Shown one piece after another: positions 19,679 through 27,283 of a stretch of 27,283 nt of DNA. Source of the stretch: an uncultured Synergistales bacterium (GTDB taxonomy: Bacteria > Synergistota > Synergistia > Synergistales > Aminobacteriaceae); contig CAJOED010000001.1 of NCBI GenBank assembly GCA_905233335.1, positions 1-27,283 of the forward strand, read 5' to 3'. The notes below the pieces were generated by a model. It saw only the letters and a list, made by a program, of their open reading frames with translations. It had not been told where the DNA came from and did not search any database. Position numbers and translations under genes: made by a program. The number at the start of each line of letters is the position of its first letter. Position 1 is the first letter of the stretch.

Positions 19679-22480
19679 ATGTCAATGGTAATTAATCACA
19701 ACATACCGGCACTGCAGAGCTACAACATCGTAAACGGCACCAGCAACGCTCTCCAGAAGTCGATAGCAAAACTCTCAAGCGGTCTCCGTATCAATTCAGC
19801 GGCTGACGATGCAGCAGGTCTCGCAATCAGTGAGAAAATGCGCGCACAGGTTACCGGCCTCGACAAGGCAGTAGCCAACACTCAGGACGGCATCAGCCTC
19901 ATTCAGACGGCAGAAGGTGCACTCCAGGAGACGCACTCAATTCTTCAGAGAATGCGTGAACTTTCAGTCCAGGCGGCCAACGATACACTTACCCAGCAGG
20001 ACAGAAGCTACATTCAGGAAGAAATCGGCCAGTTGAACGAAGAAATTACACGTATCGGCAACACGACACAGTTCAACAGGAAGAAACTCCTCAACGGCGA
20101 CTCGGCGGCACTTTGGAGCAGCGACAACCTTGAGACAAAAGCTATCATCAACGGCGGTCTTCGTGAAGTTGACCAGTTCGGCCAGAAGAAATCAGTAGAA
20201 GGCAACTACAAGATTAAGATTAAGGCCGATCCGGGACAGGGTGAAGTCCAGAAGAGCGACATCATGAAGGTCAAACACCCGAACGTTACGATGAACAAGT
20301 CAGTGAGCACCGAAAACGGCGTGAAAGATGTTGAGATCAACAACACACCTGCAGGAAGCTACACGCTCACTTACACGTCCGGCCCTGAAGCGCAGGCACA
20401 GCTTACCGGCTCATACGGAATCGGCGGCGTTGAGAACACGACAGATACGCAGATTACGTGGAACGACACAAGCGCACCCGTTACCAAGATCAGCGTCCAG
20501 ACAACAGACGGCGTAGAAATTTGGTCAACAACCGGCTCCGACCTCTTCCAGACGAACGGCGCAGGTGCAAACGCTGATGTACAGGCTGCATTCTTTGAGG
20601 GCGGCACTGCAACGAACTCAGCGGATGGCATTGACTACACGTTTGCGGGCGTAAAGGACGAAATCATTGCGGCGGCAAGGGCAAAGGGCATCACGCTCGC
20701 TGATGACACGACAACGTTCGACTCATCCGGCGCGAACTTCTCTGCTACGACAATGAACAGAGGCGACGCACCCGGCATCAAGATAGTGTACAGCGGCGGC
20801 GGCGACGGCGGCAACCCGACACTTTCAAGCACAACAATCAACTCTCCGACAGCAATCACACCGGAAAGCGTATTTGAAGTTGAAGTCGGTGATAACGCAT
20901 TCGAGAACGCAAGCGTACTCTTTGAGGTTACGGGCGTTAATGCAGTCAACGGTGAAGTTACGCTCAAAGCAACAGCCAGCAAGCTCTCACAGGACGGCGT
21001 GAACACGACAGCAGTTCAGGAGAACATCGTACTTAGCGAGGAACTCGGCAATGCTGTAAACCTTGACCAGCTTTTCGGCGGCAGTGATGATGCACCGTCA
21101 GTAACGATCACGCTTAACGACCTCAGCGCAGTCCAGGACGGCGGCAAGTTCGTATACTCGATCACACCGAACCAGGATACAGCAGGCGGCAACGATAACC
21201 CGATCGGCATCAACATCAACGGCAACCTCGACAGCACATGGGAAGACAAGTGGGACGGCGGCCCGTACAGAGGCAACACAGTACAGTACGTGCTCAACGG
21301 CGACAAAGTCGACAACACAGAAGTACACTTCAAGAACTTCAACCTGAACGAGAAGACCGGCGTTGCTTCCGAAGGCGACATCACCATGAAGACGGACAGC
21401 ACGTTCAAAGTAACGAACGGAACACTTGCCAACCTTGAAGATGATACAGTACTCGCGAGCTTCGATGCGGCCTATATCGGCAAAGTTGCAAGCGGCGACG
21501 TGAAACTCCGCGACCTCGACAAGTTCTGGAACTCTGAAGGCGTATTCATGCTTGAGGATCCCAAGACGATAACCCTCAACCAGGGCGACGGCAAGACAGC
21601 AAGCGTAACACTCTATGCCAACGACACACTGAACGATGTAGCGAACAAGCTCAATGATGCAGTTGCAACAGGGCTTGGCCAGGCGAAATACGTCGATGAT
21701 GCTACTCACTTTGTATCATTCGTAAGCGGCGCAACGACAAATTCAGAGAGCGTTGAAGGCACATTCCTGCTTCGTTCGGTCGTACCGGGCAAACAGGGCG
21801 AAATTACGCTTTCAAGCAGTGATGAGGATCTCCTTAATGCGTTCTCACTGAACACAATTCAGGACTCCAAAGAAACCGTATACAACGTTGACATCAGCGA
21901 CGCTCACACCGGCGAGACAATCGCACAGAGCATCAAAGTAACCGGCAACGTCGTACACGGCGCAATCAGCCCGAACGTTGATGTAGAGTTCAGCGCACTT
22001 AGCGGAATCAATGCGGCGTGGAACAACAACCTCAACAAGTACGTGTACTCATCAACGACCGAAGAGACGACGCTTCACCTTGCCGACAACACAACAGTGC
22101 TTCAGATCGGCGCAAACGAGGGAGAAGATATGGGTCTCAACATCGGCGACATGAGATCACACGCACTCGGCCTTGACGGCGTAAACGTAATGAGCCACGA
22201 CAGAGCAGCACGCTCAATCACGATCATCGACAACGCAATCGACAAGGTCAGCACGCAGAGGGCAAAACTCGGCGCGTACCAGAACAGATTGGAGTACACG
22301 GCCAGCAACCTGACGACGGCAAGCGAGAACTTGACCAGCGCAGAGAGCAGAATCCGCGATACAGACATGGCGAAGGAAATGATGAACTTTACGAAGCTGA
22401 ACATTATGCTTCAGGCTGGTAACTCCATGCTCGCGCAGGCAAACCAGCAGCCTCAGAACGTCCTCAGCCTGATCCGTTAG
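19679..22480 (+). CDS. fliC: Flagellin 1 (major flagellin, 933 residues)
   Basis: This filament subunit is exported by the flagellar type III system and has no signal peptide. The conserved N-terminal D0/D1 region (1 to about 165) has LSSGLRINSAADDAAGLAIS and LQRMRELSVQAAND (89-102, the TLR5-recognised stretch). The C-terminal D1/D0 region (about 845-933) ends NSMLAQANQQPQNVLSLIR, the normal flagellin tail. The roughly 680-residue central domain makes it nearly twice the usual length; about 130 residues of it (roughly 255-390) are absent from flagellin 2. Codons are strongly biased to C-ending forms (aac, ggc, atc, ctc), unlike the neighbours, as expected for a very highly expressed gene. AAGGAGG ends 10 nt before the ATG, and a terminator follows the stop. 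Confidence 0.95.
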   Translation: MSMVINHNIPALQSYNIVNGTSNALQKSIAKLSSGLRINSAADDAAGLAISEKMRAQVTGLDKAVANTQDGISLIQTAEGALQETHSILQRMRELSVQAANDTLTQQDRSYIQEEIGQLNEEITRIGNTTQFNRKKLLNGDSAALWSSDNLETKAIINGGLREVDQFGQKKSVEGNYKIKIKADPGQGEVQKSDIMKVKHPNVTMNKSVSTENGVKDVEINNTPAGSYTLTYTSGPEAQAQLTGSYGIGGVENTTDTQITWNDTSAPVTKISVQTTDGVEIWSTTGSDLFQTNGAGANADVQAAFFEGGTATNSADGIDYTFAGVKDEIIAAARAKGITLADDTTTFDSSGANFSATTMNRGDAPGIKIVYSGGGDGGNPTLSSTTINSPTAITPESVFEVEVGDNAFENASVLFEVTGVNAVNGEVTLKATASKLSQDGVNTTAVQENIVLSEELGNAVNLDQLFGGSDDAPSVTITLNDLSAVQDGGKFVYSITPNQDTAGGNDNPIGININGNLDSTWEDKWDGGPYRGNTVQYVLNGDKVDNTEVHFKNFNLNEKTGVASEGDITMKTDSTFKVTNGTLANLEDDTVLASFDAAYIGKVASGDVKLRDLDKFWNSEGVFMLEDPKTITLNQGDGKTASVTLYANDTLNDVANKLNDAVATGLGQAKYVDDATHFVSFVSGATTNSESVEGTFLLRSVVPGKQGEITLSSSDEDLLNAFSLNTIQDSKETVYNVDISDAHTGETIAQSIKVTGNVVHGAISPNVDVEFSALSGINAAWNNNLNKYVYSSTTEETTLHLADNTTVLQIGANEGEDMGLNIGDMRSHALGLDGVNVMSHDRAARSITIIDNAIDKVSTQRAKLGAYQNRLEYTASNLTTASENLTSAESRIRDTDMAKEMMNFTKLNIMLQAGNSMLAQANQQPQNVLSLIR

Positions 22481-22539
22481 TTTGAGTACTTGATATAAAC
22501 CCGTAAGAACTTTTTACGTGTATAGCGTTTGACGGGGGA

Positions 22540-22568
22540 AGGGGGGATTATCTCTCTCCCCTGTTTTT
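22540..22568 (+). terminator. Intrinsic terminator downstream of flagellin 1
   Basis: AGGGGGGA (22540-22547) pairs with TCTCCCCT (22555-22562) over 8 bp with one G-U pair and a 7-nt loop, followed by GTTTTTAT. A weaker CGTAA/TTACG hairpin precedes it at about 22502-22518. This separates flagellin 1 transcription from flaG. Confidence 0.8.
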
Positions 22569-22618
22569 ATATACGGCGGGTTTTGCTGACGGGAGGCAGG
22601 GGATAACATGAAAGCGGG

Positions 22619-23008
22619 ATGAATATCACCGTCCCGGACTCTCAGAACTCTCCTGGCGAAAGGCAGCACGTAGTCAAGACAAAAACTATAGGGAAAACAG
22701 GCAGTGAAGTTCCTGATGACAGCTTCAGGGCAAAACTTGAATTTCAGCAGAAACAGCGCAGAAAACAAGAAAATGACAGCTCCGACGAACAGGCAGAAAA
22801 AGCAAAAGATAAACTGCTTGAACGTATCGGAGAAAGAAGACACCTGAAGTATGATGTTATTGACGAGGCTGGCCTTGTTCAAATGAGCGTAATAAACTCT
22901 GAAGACGGGACTGTAATTCGTAAAGTTCCCCCGGATAAAGTAGTCGAATTTGTAGAAGGAATCAGGAAAAACAGAAGGAGGACTTCTCGTTTCGACATGA
23001 TGTTATAG
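22619..23008 (+). CDS. flaG: FlaG family flagellar protein
   Basis: This is a 129-residue protein. Residues about 1-75 are polar and charged (KLEFQQKQRRKQENDS). Residues about 75-125 form the FlaG domain: HLKYDVIDEAGLVQMSVINS, EDGTVIRKVPPDKVVEFVEG, matching the family pattern of a short beta hairpin followed by REIPP and a helix. FlaG influences filament length and motility and is usually encoded near flagellin and fliD, which fits its position between the two flagellins. No ribosome site directly precedes the ATG. Instead a 4-codon ORF (ATG at 22609, MKAG) with purine-rich GGGAGGCAGGGG upstream ends in a TGA that overlaps the flaG start, suggesting coupled translation. Confidence 0.85.
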   Translation: MNITVPDSQNSPGERQHVVKTKTIGKTGSEVPDDSFRAKLEFQQKQRRKQENDSSDEQAEKAKDKLLERIGERRHLKYDVIDEAGLVQMSVINSEDGTVIRKVPPDKVVEFVEGIRKNRRRTSRFDMML

Positions 23009-23022
23009 ATAAGAAACTCATT

Positions 23023-23057
23023 CCCCCGCATGTGCGGCAACCCCGTGATGTCGGGGG
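23023..23057 (+). other. Pair of GC-rich hairpins between flaG and flagellin 2
   Basis: CCGCA-tg-TGCGG (23026-23037) and CCCCG-tgatgt-CGGGG (23041-23056) lie in tandem; alternatively CCCCCG at 23023 can pair with CGGGGG at 23052. No T tract follows (GAAAATTATATTTC), so this is more likely an mRNA-stability or regulatory structure in the flagellin 2 leader than a terminator. Confidence 0.5.
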
Positions 23058-23123
23058 AAAATTATATTTCAGGCAGTATATTTCATGGAAGAAAATTTTT
23101 ACACTAGGGAAGGTGATTAAGAT

Positions 23124-25499
23124 ATGTCGATGATAATGAACCATGATATTACTTCGCTGATGGGTCAGAGAATGCTGCAGAAAAATTCTCTCGCTATGCG
23201 TCGTTCGCTCGAAAAATTATCGTCAGGACTACGAACGAAAATAGCAGACGTTGACAACACCGCAGGACTCGCCATAAGTGAGACGATGAGATCCCGCATT
23301 TACGGCATGGAGAAGGCACTCTACAACACCGAAGACGGAATATCACTCATACAGACAGCAAACGGCGCACTGGAACAAACGCAGGGAATGCTGATGAGAA
23401 TGCGCGAGTTGTCCGTACAGGCCGCAAATGACACTCTGACACAGCAGGACAGAAGCTATATACAGGTGGAAATCAACGAAATACGCGACGAAATTACCCG
23501 GCTTGCAGAAACAACACAGTTCAACCGCAAAAAAATCTTGAGCGGCGATAACGCTGTGTTATGGAGCAGCACCGACAACAACATGAAGGCCATCATCAAC
23601 GGCGGCTTGCGCTCAATCGACAATTACGGGCAGAAATACGCGGTGGACGGAAACTTCAAGATATCCGTGAAATCCGACATCGGAAAAGCACAGATACAGA
23701 AGACCGACATTTTCCGGGTCAAGCACGACGACACCATAACCGACAAAAGCATTAACACCAGCGCGGGAGTTCGTAGTGTTTCTGTGAGCGGGGAAATTAC
23801 AGCGGGCAATTATTCTCTCACTGCTGGTGAGGCGGACGAGGGAGCAGCAGTGATTACGGGGGCTTTCGGCATCGGTGAAGGCTCTGACGGGTCGCGCGTG
23901 AATGTGTCGGAAGTGTTCGGGCTTGAGGTCGGCGACAATATGGACGTGAACGCAAGCATACTTTTCGAGGTCAAGAGTATAGACGCGGAGAACGGCAGAG
24001 TAGCACTCAAAGCAACGGCGGACGTTATGACTCGTGAGGGAGTTTTCAGCAGGACAACGAACGACAATATTATTCTTGTTGACGGTGAAGAGGGCGTGAA
24101 TTTGAGCGATATGTTCGGGCAGGAGTCATTGAGCATTTCGCTTAACGGCGTGGACTATGTGAATGAGGGCGCAAAATTCTCCGTCAACGTCAGCGCACAG
24201 CCCCCCGAAAACAACGCAATCAACATCAGCCTCAGCGGCATTGCTGACAGTGCAGACCCGGAGAAATGGGACGGCGCACCGTTTTCAGGACAGACAGTGA
24301 ACTATACTCTCGACGGATCAAAGACGGGCAACAAGGAGCTGAACTTCCGAAACTTTTTCGTCAACAACAAAACAGGACAGGCCACCGAAGGCACTATAAC
24401 CCTCGAAACGTCATCAGGATTTACGGCTGACAGGCTCGACCTGACAGAAGATGTTACAGCGGCGGATTTCACAGTGTCATACGTCGGGAAAGTTGCGGAC
24501 GGAAACACGAAATTACGCGACATAGACAAATTTTGGGACGGAGAAGGCAACTTCATTCTCGAAAACCCGAAATCCCTCACACTTACGCAGGGGGACGGAA
24601 AACAGGCGCGAATTATGCTCTATGCTGATGACACGCTCGACAGTGCCGCAAAAAAACTCAATGACGCAGTCGCAAACGGACTCGGTCAGGCAAAATATGT
24701 TGATGACGCTACAAAATTCGTTTCGTTCGTCGCGGGAGAAACTTCCGGGCTTGAGGCTGTCGGAGGAACTATGGTAGTACGTTCGGTGCTCACGGGCGCA
24801 AAGGGCGAAATTTCCCTCACCGGCAGCGAGGACATACTCAAGGCGTTATCGCTCAATACACTTCAGGAGTCAGCAGAAACGAAATACAGCGTAACAGTCC
24901 GGGACGCTCACGACGGAGCACTCATTGCCGACAGCGTGAAGATTACCGGCAACAGGTTAGTCGGGGTGATACATAAGAACGTCGATGTAGAGTTTGATCC
25001 GATGATGGGAATTACGGCGGCGTGGAACTCGTCAACAAAGAATTTTGACCTCAACGACACCGCATCAAGCAACGGAACAGAAGCACTCCTGCACTTGGCC
25101 GACAACACGACGATATTCCAGACGGGCACGGTTGAGGGGGAAGATGTCATGATTGCTATCGGTGATATGAGTTCACATGCGCTTGGGCTTGACGGGGTGA
25201 ACGTTATGAGCAGGGACAGAGCAGCGCAGTCAACCGGAATAATCGACACCGCAATAGACAAAGTGTCAATGCAGATGGCCAAGCTCGGAGCATCACAGAA
25301 CAGGCTCGAACATCATCTGGGCAACCTCACCGACGAGATGCAGGCACTCACGGAAGCAAACAGCAACATACGCGACACGGAATACATGAGCGAAATGATG
25401 GAGTACACGCGCATACGTATTCTCATGGAGTCGAACGCGGTAATGCTTGCACAGTCGAACGAAATGCAGAGAAGCAGCATACTCGGCTTATTGAGATAG
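23124..25499 (+). CDS. Flagellin 2 (divergent paralogue, 791 residues)
   Basis: This paralogue of flagellin 1 has a conserved N-terminal region (KLSSGLRTKIADVDNTAGLA, LMRMRELSVQAAND at 90-103) and a related central domain. Shared segments include FRVKH, the GDGKxA...LNDAVA region, GQAKYVDDAT and HALGLDGVNVMS. It lacks the extra insertion of about 130 residues found in flagellin 1. The C-terminus, ESNAVMLAQSNEMQRSSI then LGLLR, departs from the QANQxPQxVL tail. The helix-rich ends also contain substitutions such as MNHDITSLMGQRMLQ. Codon use is more mixed than in flagellin 1, pointing to lower expression; a minor, basal or cap-proximal filament subunit is an inference. AAGGTGAT, 8 nt upstream of the ATG, is the ribosome site. 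The NFACT gene starts 5 bp after its stop. Confidence 0.93.
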   Translation: MSMIMNHDITSLMGQRMLQKNSLAMRRSLEKLSSGLRTKIADVDNTAGLAISETMRSRIYGMEKALYNTEDGISLIQTANGALEQTQGMLMRMRELSVQAANDTLTQQDRSYIQVEINEIRDEITRLAETTQFNRKKILSGDNAVLWSSTDNNMKAIINGGLRSIDNYGQKYAVDGNFKISVKSDIGKAQIQKTDIFRVKHDDTITDKSINTSAGVRSVSVSGEITAGNYSLTAGEADEGAAVITGAFGIGEGSDGSRVNVSEVFGLEVGDNMDVNASILFEVKSIDAENGRVALKATADVMTREGVFSRTTNDNIILVDGEEGVNLSDMFGQESLSISLNGVDYVNEGAKFSVNVSAQPPENNAINISLSGIADSADPEKWDGAPFSGQTVNYTLDGSKTGNKELNFRNFFVNNKTGQATEGTITLETSSGFTADRLDLTEDVTAADFTVSYVGKVADGNTKLRDIDKFWDGEGNFILENPKSLTLTQGDGKQARIMLYADDTLDSAAKKLNDAVANGLGQAKYVDDATKFVSFVAGETSGLEAVGGTMVVRSVLTGAKGEISLTGSEDILKALSLNTLQESAETKYSVTVRDAHDGALIADSVKITGNRLVGVIHKNVDVEFDPMMGITAAWNSSTKNFDLNDTASSNGTEALLHLADNTTIFQTGTVEGEDVMIAIGDMSSHALGLDGVNVMSRDRAAQSTGIIDTAIDKVSMQMAKLGASQNRLEHHLGNLTDEMQALTEANSNIRDTEYMSEMMEYTRIRILMESNAVMLAQSNEMQRSSILGLLR

Positions 25500-25504
25500 T
25501 AATT

Positions 25505-27133
25505 ATGGCATTCGGTCAGGAATTTGTTTCAGGACTCGCGGGGGCACTACGGAAAATTCTGCCTCTGCGGGTCAATCGTATTGAGGGCGGCGAATCATGG
25601 ACAGCTCTGAAAGTTTCGGGAGAAAATTACCTCGTGTTCTCGTGGACTTCCGGCGCGGCTGGTATCTCTACGGCAACACAGAGCGAAATCAACGCCCTGA
25701 AAGACATATCATCATCAAAGGCATCAATCACTGAAGCACTGAAGAGCAGACTTCTTCACGGGGGCGAAATATTTTCTGTGAGGCAGATAAACCGGGACAG
25801 AATAATAGAGCTTTCTGCAAGGCGGAGGGTTTCGGCGGGTGTCAGCGTGAATTACTACATTGTGATAGAGATTACCGAGCCTGTTGCGAACTTCTTGCTG
25901 CTTGACGAGAACAGAAAGATAGAGGAGGCCGCAAGACATTCAACGCCCGACGTGAACAGGTACAGGACGATATTGCCGGGACATGTGTACACTCCCCCGC
26001 CGGCGTTCGAGGGTATCAGCATAGAGTCGATGAGTTTCGGTGATGTCGAAAATCTGCAGGGAATAGGGAGGCCGTTAGCGAGGCTTATTCTATCGCACTG
26101 GGAAGAACATAATGTTATGTCGTGGAAGTCGGCACTGCTGAAGGCTGTTGATGAGAGTTCTGATGTTCCGTGCAGGTTAATCAGGAAAAATAACTACCTC
26201 ACGCGAATAGATTTCGACTTTCCCGAAACGTTGACGCTTGGCCGTGATGTGTTGAAGGCGGCGGCTATGGGTGTGGTTGTGCCGTTATTGAGAAGGGGAC
26301 GGGACAAAGTACTTCATGACATCGACGCGAAAATAAAACGTGCTGTGAAATCACGCGAACGACATCGGGACGGTTTGCGAAAACAGCTCAAAGAGTGTGA
26401 AGAGGCCGAAATTTTCAGGAAGAAGGGAGAAGCGATATTGACGCACATTTACGAGATACCCAAGAGAGCCGAAAATATCACCCTTACTGACTGGGAAGGC
26501 AGCGAGTTAGCAATCACGCTTGACCCGGAACTCACGCCCTCACGGAATGCAGAAAAGTACTTCAAGCGTTACAGGAAGGCAAAAGGCAATCCCGACGAGG
26601 TGAGAGCTAATCTTGCGGCGATAAATTCAGCGATTGAGGAACTGAAAGAACAGCACGCATTACTTGAGGCAATCGACAATCCCGAAGATTTTACGCAGGC
26701 GGTGAAGGATCTCTCTGAATGGGTAGCTCCCGAACAGAAGAAATCACAGCCCAAACGCAAAAAGAACGCTCCTGATGTCCCGCCTCACTTGAGCATCATG
26801 AAGGACGGAGTGAATATCCTCGTGGGACTTTCGGCGCGCGGCAACAGGTACGTAACACTCAAAACGGCCCGTCCGGACGACATATGGCTTCATGCTCACG
26901 AGATGCCCGGTGCACATGTGATTGTGCGAGGGGTTTCGCGGCGTGAACTTGAGGGGGAATTGCGCGGTGTCCTTGAGTATGCGGCGAAATTAGCGGCAGG
27001 ACATTCGGCGGGGAAAAATGCGGGGTCTGTGCCGGTTGATTATACCGAACGGAAATATGTACGCTCAGTGCCGGGAACTGTTGCGCTTGTTACGTACACT
27101 AATCCGGGAACATTGAGAGTTTCCCCCTGTTGA
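25505..27133 (+). CDS. NFACT family protein (RqcH/fibronectin-binding-like, ribosome quality control)
   Basis: This 542-residue protein has the RqcH layout: an NFACT-N domain (1 to about 165), a helix-hairpin-helix-like middle (about 175-265), a coiled-coil (about 270-420, with charged KRAVKSRERHRDGLRKQLKE) and a C-terminal NFACT-R domain (about 435-540) with NILVGLSARGNRYVTLKTA, DDIWLHAHEMPGAHVIVRG and ALVTYTNPGTLRVSP. The Asp-Arg pair needed for alanine tailing in S. aureus and B. subtilis RqcH is present as D98-R99 in INRDRIIEL. It should bind stalled 50S subunits and recruit tRNA-Ala for C-terminal tailing. Older names (FbpA, fibronectin-binding) come from Firmicutes adhesion studies. The ATG at 25505 has only a weak ribosome site, so translation may couple to flagellin 2. 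Confidence 0.88.
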   Translation: MAFGQEFVSGLAGALRKILPLRVNRIEGGESWTALKVSGENYLVFSWTSGAAGISTATQSEINALKDISSSKASITEALKSRLLHGGEIFSVRQINRDRIIELSARRRVSAGVSVNYYIVIEITEPVANFLLLDENRKIEEAARHSTPDVNRYRTILPGHVYTPPPAFEGISIESMSFGDVENLQGIGRPLARLILSHWEEHNVMSWKSALLKAVDESSDVPCRLIRKNNYLTRIDFDFPETLTLGRDVLKAAAMGVVVPLLRRGRDKVLHDIDAKIKRAVKSRERHRDGLRKQLKECEEAEIFRKKGEAILTHIYEIPKRAENITLTDWEGSELAITLDPELTPSRNAEKYFKRYRKAKGNPDEVRANLAAINSAIEELKEQHALLEAIDNPEDFTQAVKDLSEWVAPEQKKSQPKRKKNAPDVPPHLSIMKDGVNILVGLSARGNRYVTLKTARPDDIWLHAHEMPGAHVIVRGVSRRELEGELRGVLEYAAKLAAGHSAGKNAGSVPVDYTERKYVRSVPGTVALVTYTNPGTLRVSPC

Positions 27134-27145
27134 TGAGGCAGGGGG
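27123..27145. terminator. Stem-loop between convergent NFACT and metallophosphoesterase genes
   Basis: CCCCCTG (27123-27129) pairs perfectly with CAGGGGG (27139-27145) across a 9-nt loop that contains the NFACT stop codon. The position between convergent genes suggests a bidirectional terminator, but the downstream plus-strand sequence has only CTATTCACTTTT. Confidence 0.55.
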
Positions 27146-27283
27146 CTATTCACTTTTCAGGACGAACAGAGTAATCTCCGCCGGATCTAATATCCTGCAC
27201 GAAAACCCGTTCCACTGCGACGTACCCGGACTCACGTATAACTTCATGCCGTCCACGTCATACCACCCGCGCACAAACCCTGC
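27146..27283 (-). CDS. Metallophosphoesterase (calcineurin-like), C-terminal fragment
   Basis: The minus strand is open from the right edge to a TAG at 27146-27148, giving 45 residues that include GFVRGWYDVDGMKLYVSPG, CRILDPAEITLFVLKS and the stop. The pattern G-x-Y/W...LYVSPG...R...P-x-E-I-T-L-F-x-L is the usual end of YkuE/YaeI-type calcineurin-like phosphoesterases. The metal-binding motifs lie outside the window. The gene is convergent with the NFACT gene, 12 bp apart. Confidence 0.75.
   Translation of the reverse strand, partial: AGFVRGWYDVDGMKLYVSPGTSQWNGFSCRILDPAEITLFVLKSE

Noticed and set aside
21098..21709. 203-codon minus-strand open frame inside flagellin 1
   Set aside because: Produced by the biased codons of the flagellin; no ribosome site, and the flagellin frame is unambiguous.

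Overview
The window reads as chromosomal DNA of a diderm, motile, gut-type bacterium, most likely a member of the Synergistota (Synergistetes). The reasons are an outer-membrane lipid A gene cluster whose LpxK is fused to a second glycosyltransferase, very large flagellins encoded beside flaG, an RqcH-type NFACT protein, frequent TTG/GTG starts, and many ATGA/GTGA start-stop overlaps. The phylum call is inference from gene content. I see no rRNA, tRNA, CRISPR array, IS element or phage module.

Layout. (1) Positions 1-4544, minus strand: a tightly packed operon. In transcription order it encodes an ABC exporter half with a degenerate ATPase site and a tandem-repeat insertion, a secreted coiled-coil protein, a secreted C39-like cysteine peptidase and a secreted GH3 glycosidase that runs off the left edge. 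(2) 4612-11020, plus strand: a lipid A-type operon (LpxB-like glycosyltransferase, MsbA-like flippase, LpxK-glycosyltransferase fusion) ending with argH. (3) 11074-13939: a secreted parvulin foldase on the minus strand, divergent from a small membrane protein, a CPBP/glutamic intramembrane protease and an unrecognised secreted protein. (4) 13934-18750, minus strand: an N-acetylglucosamine operon, PTS EIICB - nagB - ankyrin-repeat gene - nagA. The ankyrin gene is an A+T-rich insertion. (5) 18751-19678: a gene-poor stretch that is the most interesting part of the window. (6) 19679-25499: flagellin 1, flaG and flagellin 2, followed by an NFACT/RqcH gene. (7) At the right edge, the C-terminus of a minus-strand metallophosphoesterase.

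The candidate undescribed system is in region 5. Two tandem small-RNA units lie 186 bp apart on the plus strand. Each has a TATAAT box, a nearly identical 5' core and its own intrinsic terminator. Opposite the 3' part of the second unit, on the minus strand, is a 27-codon ORF for an amphipathic peptide. It has a near-perfect Shine-Dalgarno, and its leader contains a 7-nt anti-Shine-Dalgarno. The same position in the first unit encodes a recognisably homologous peptide on the minus strand, but with start and ribosome site lost. This is the architecture of a type I (antisense RNA) toxin-antitoxin locus with one live and one decayed toxin copy. The flagellin 1 leader just downstream also carries a hairpin with an ACGGA loop plus a site over the ribosome-binding site that resemble CsrA sites.
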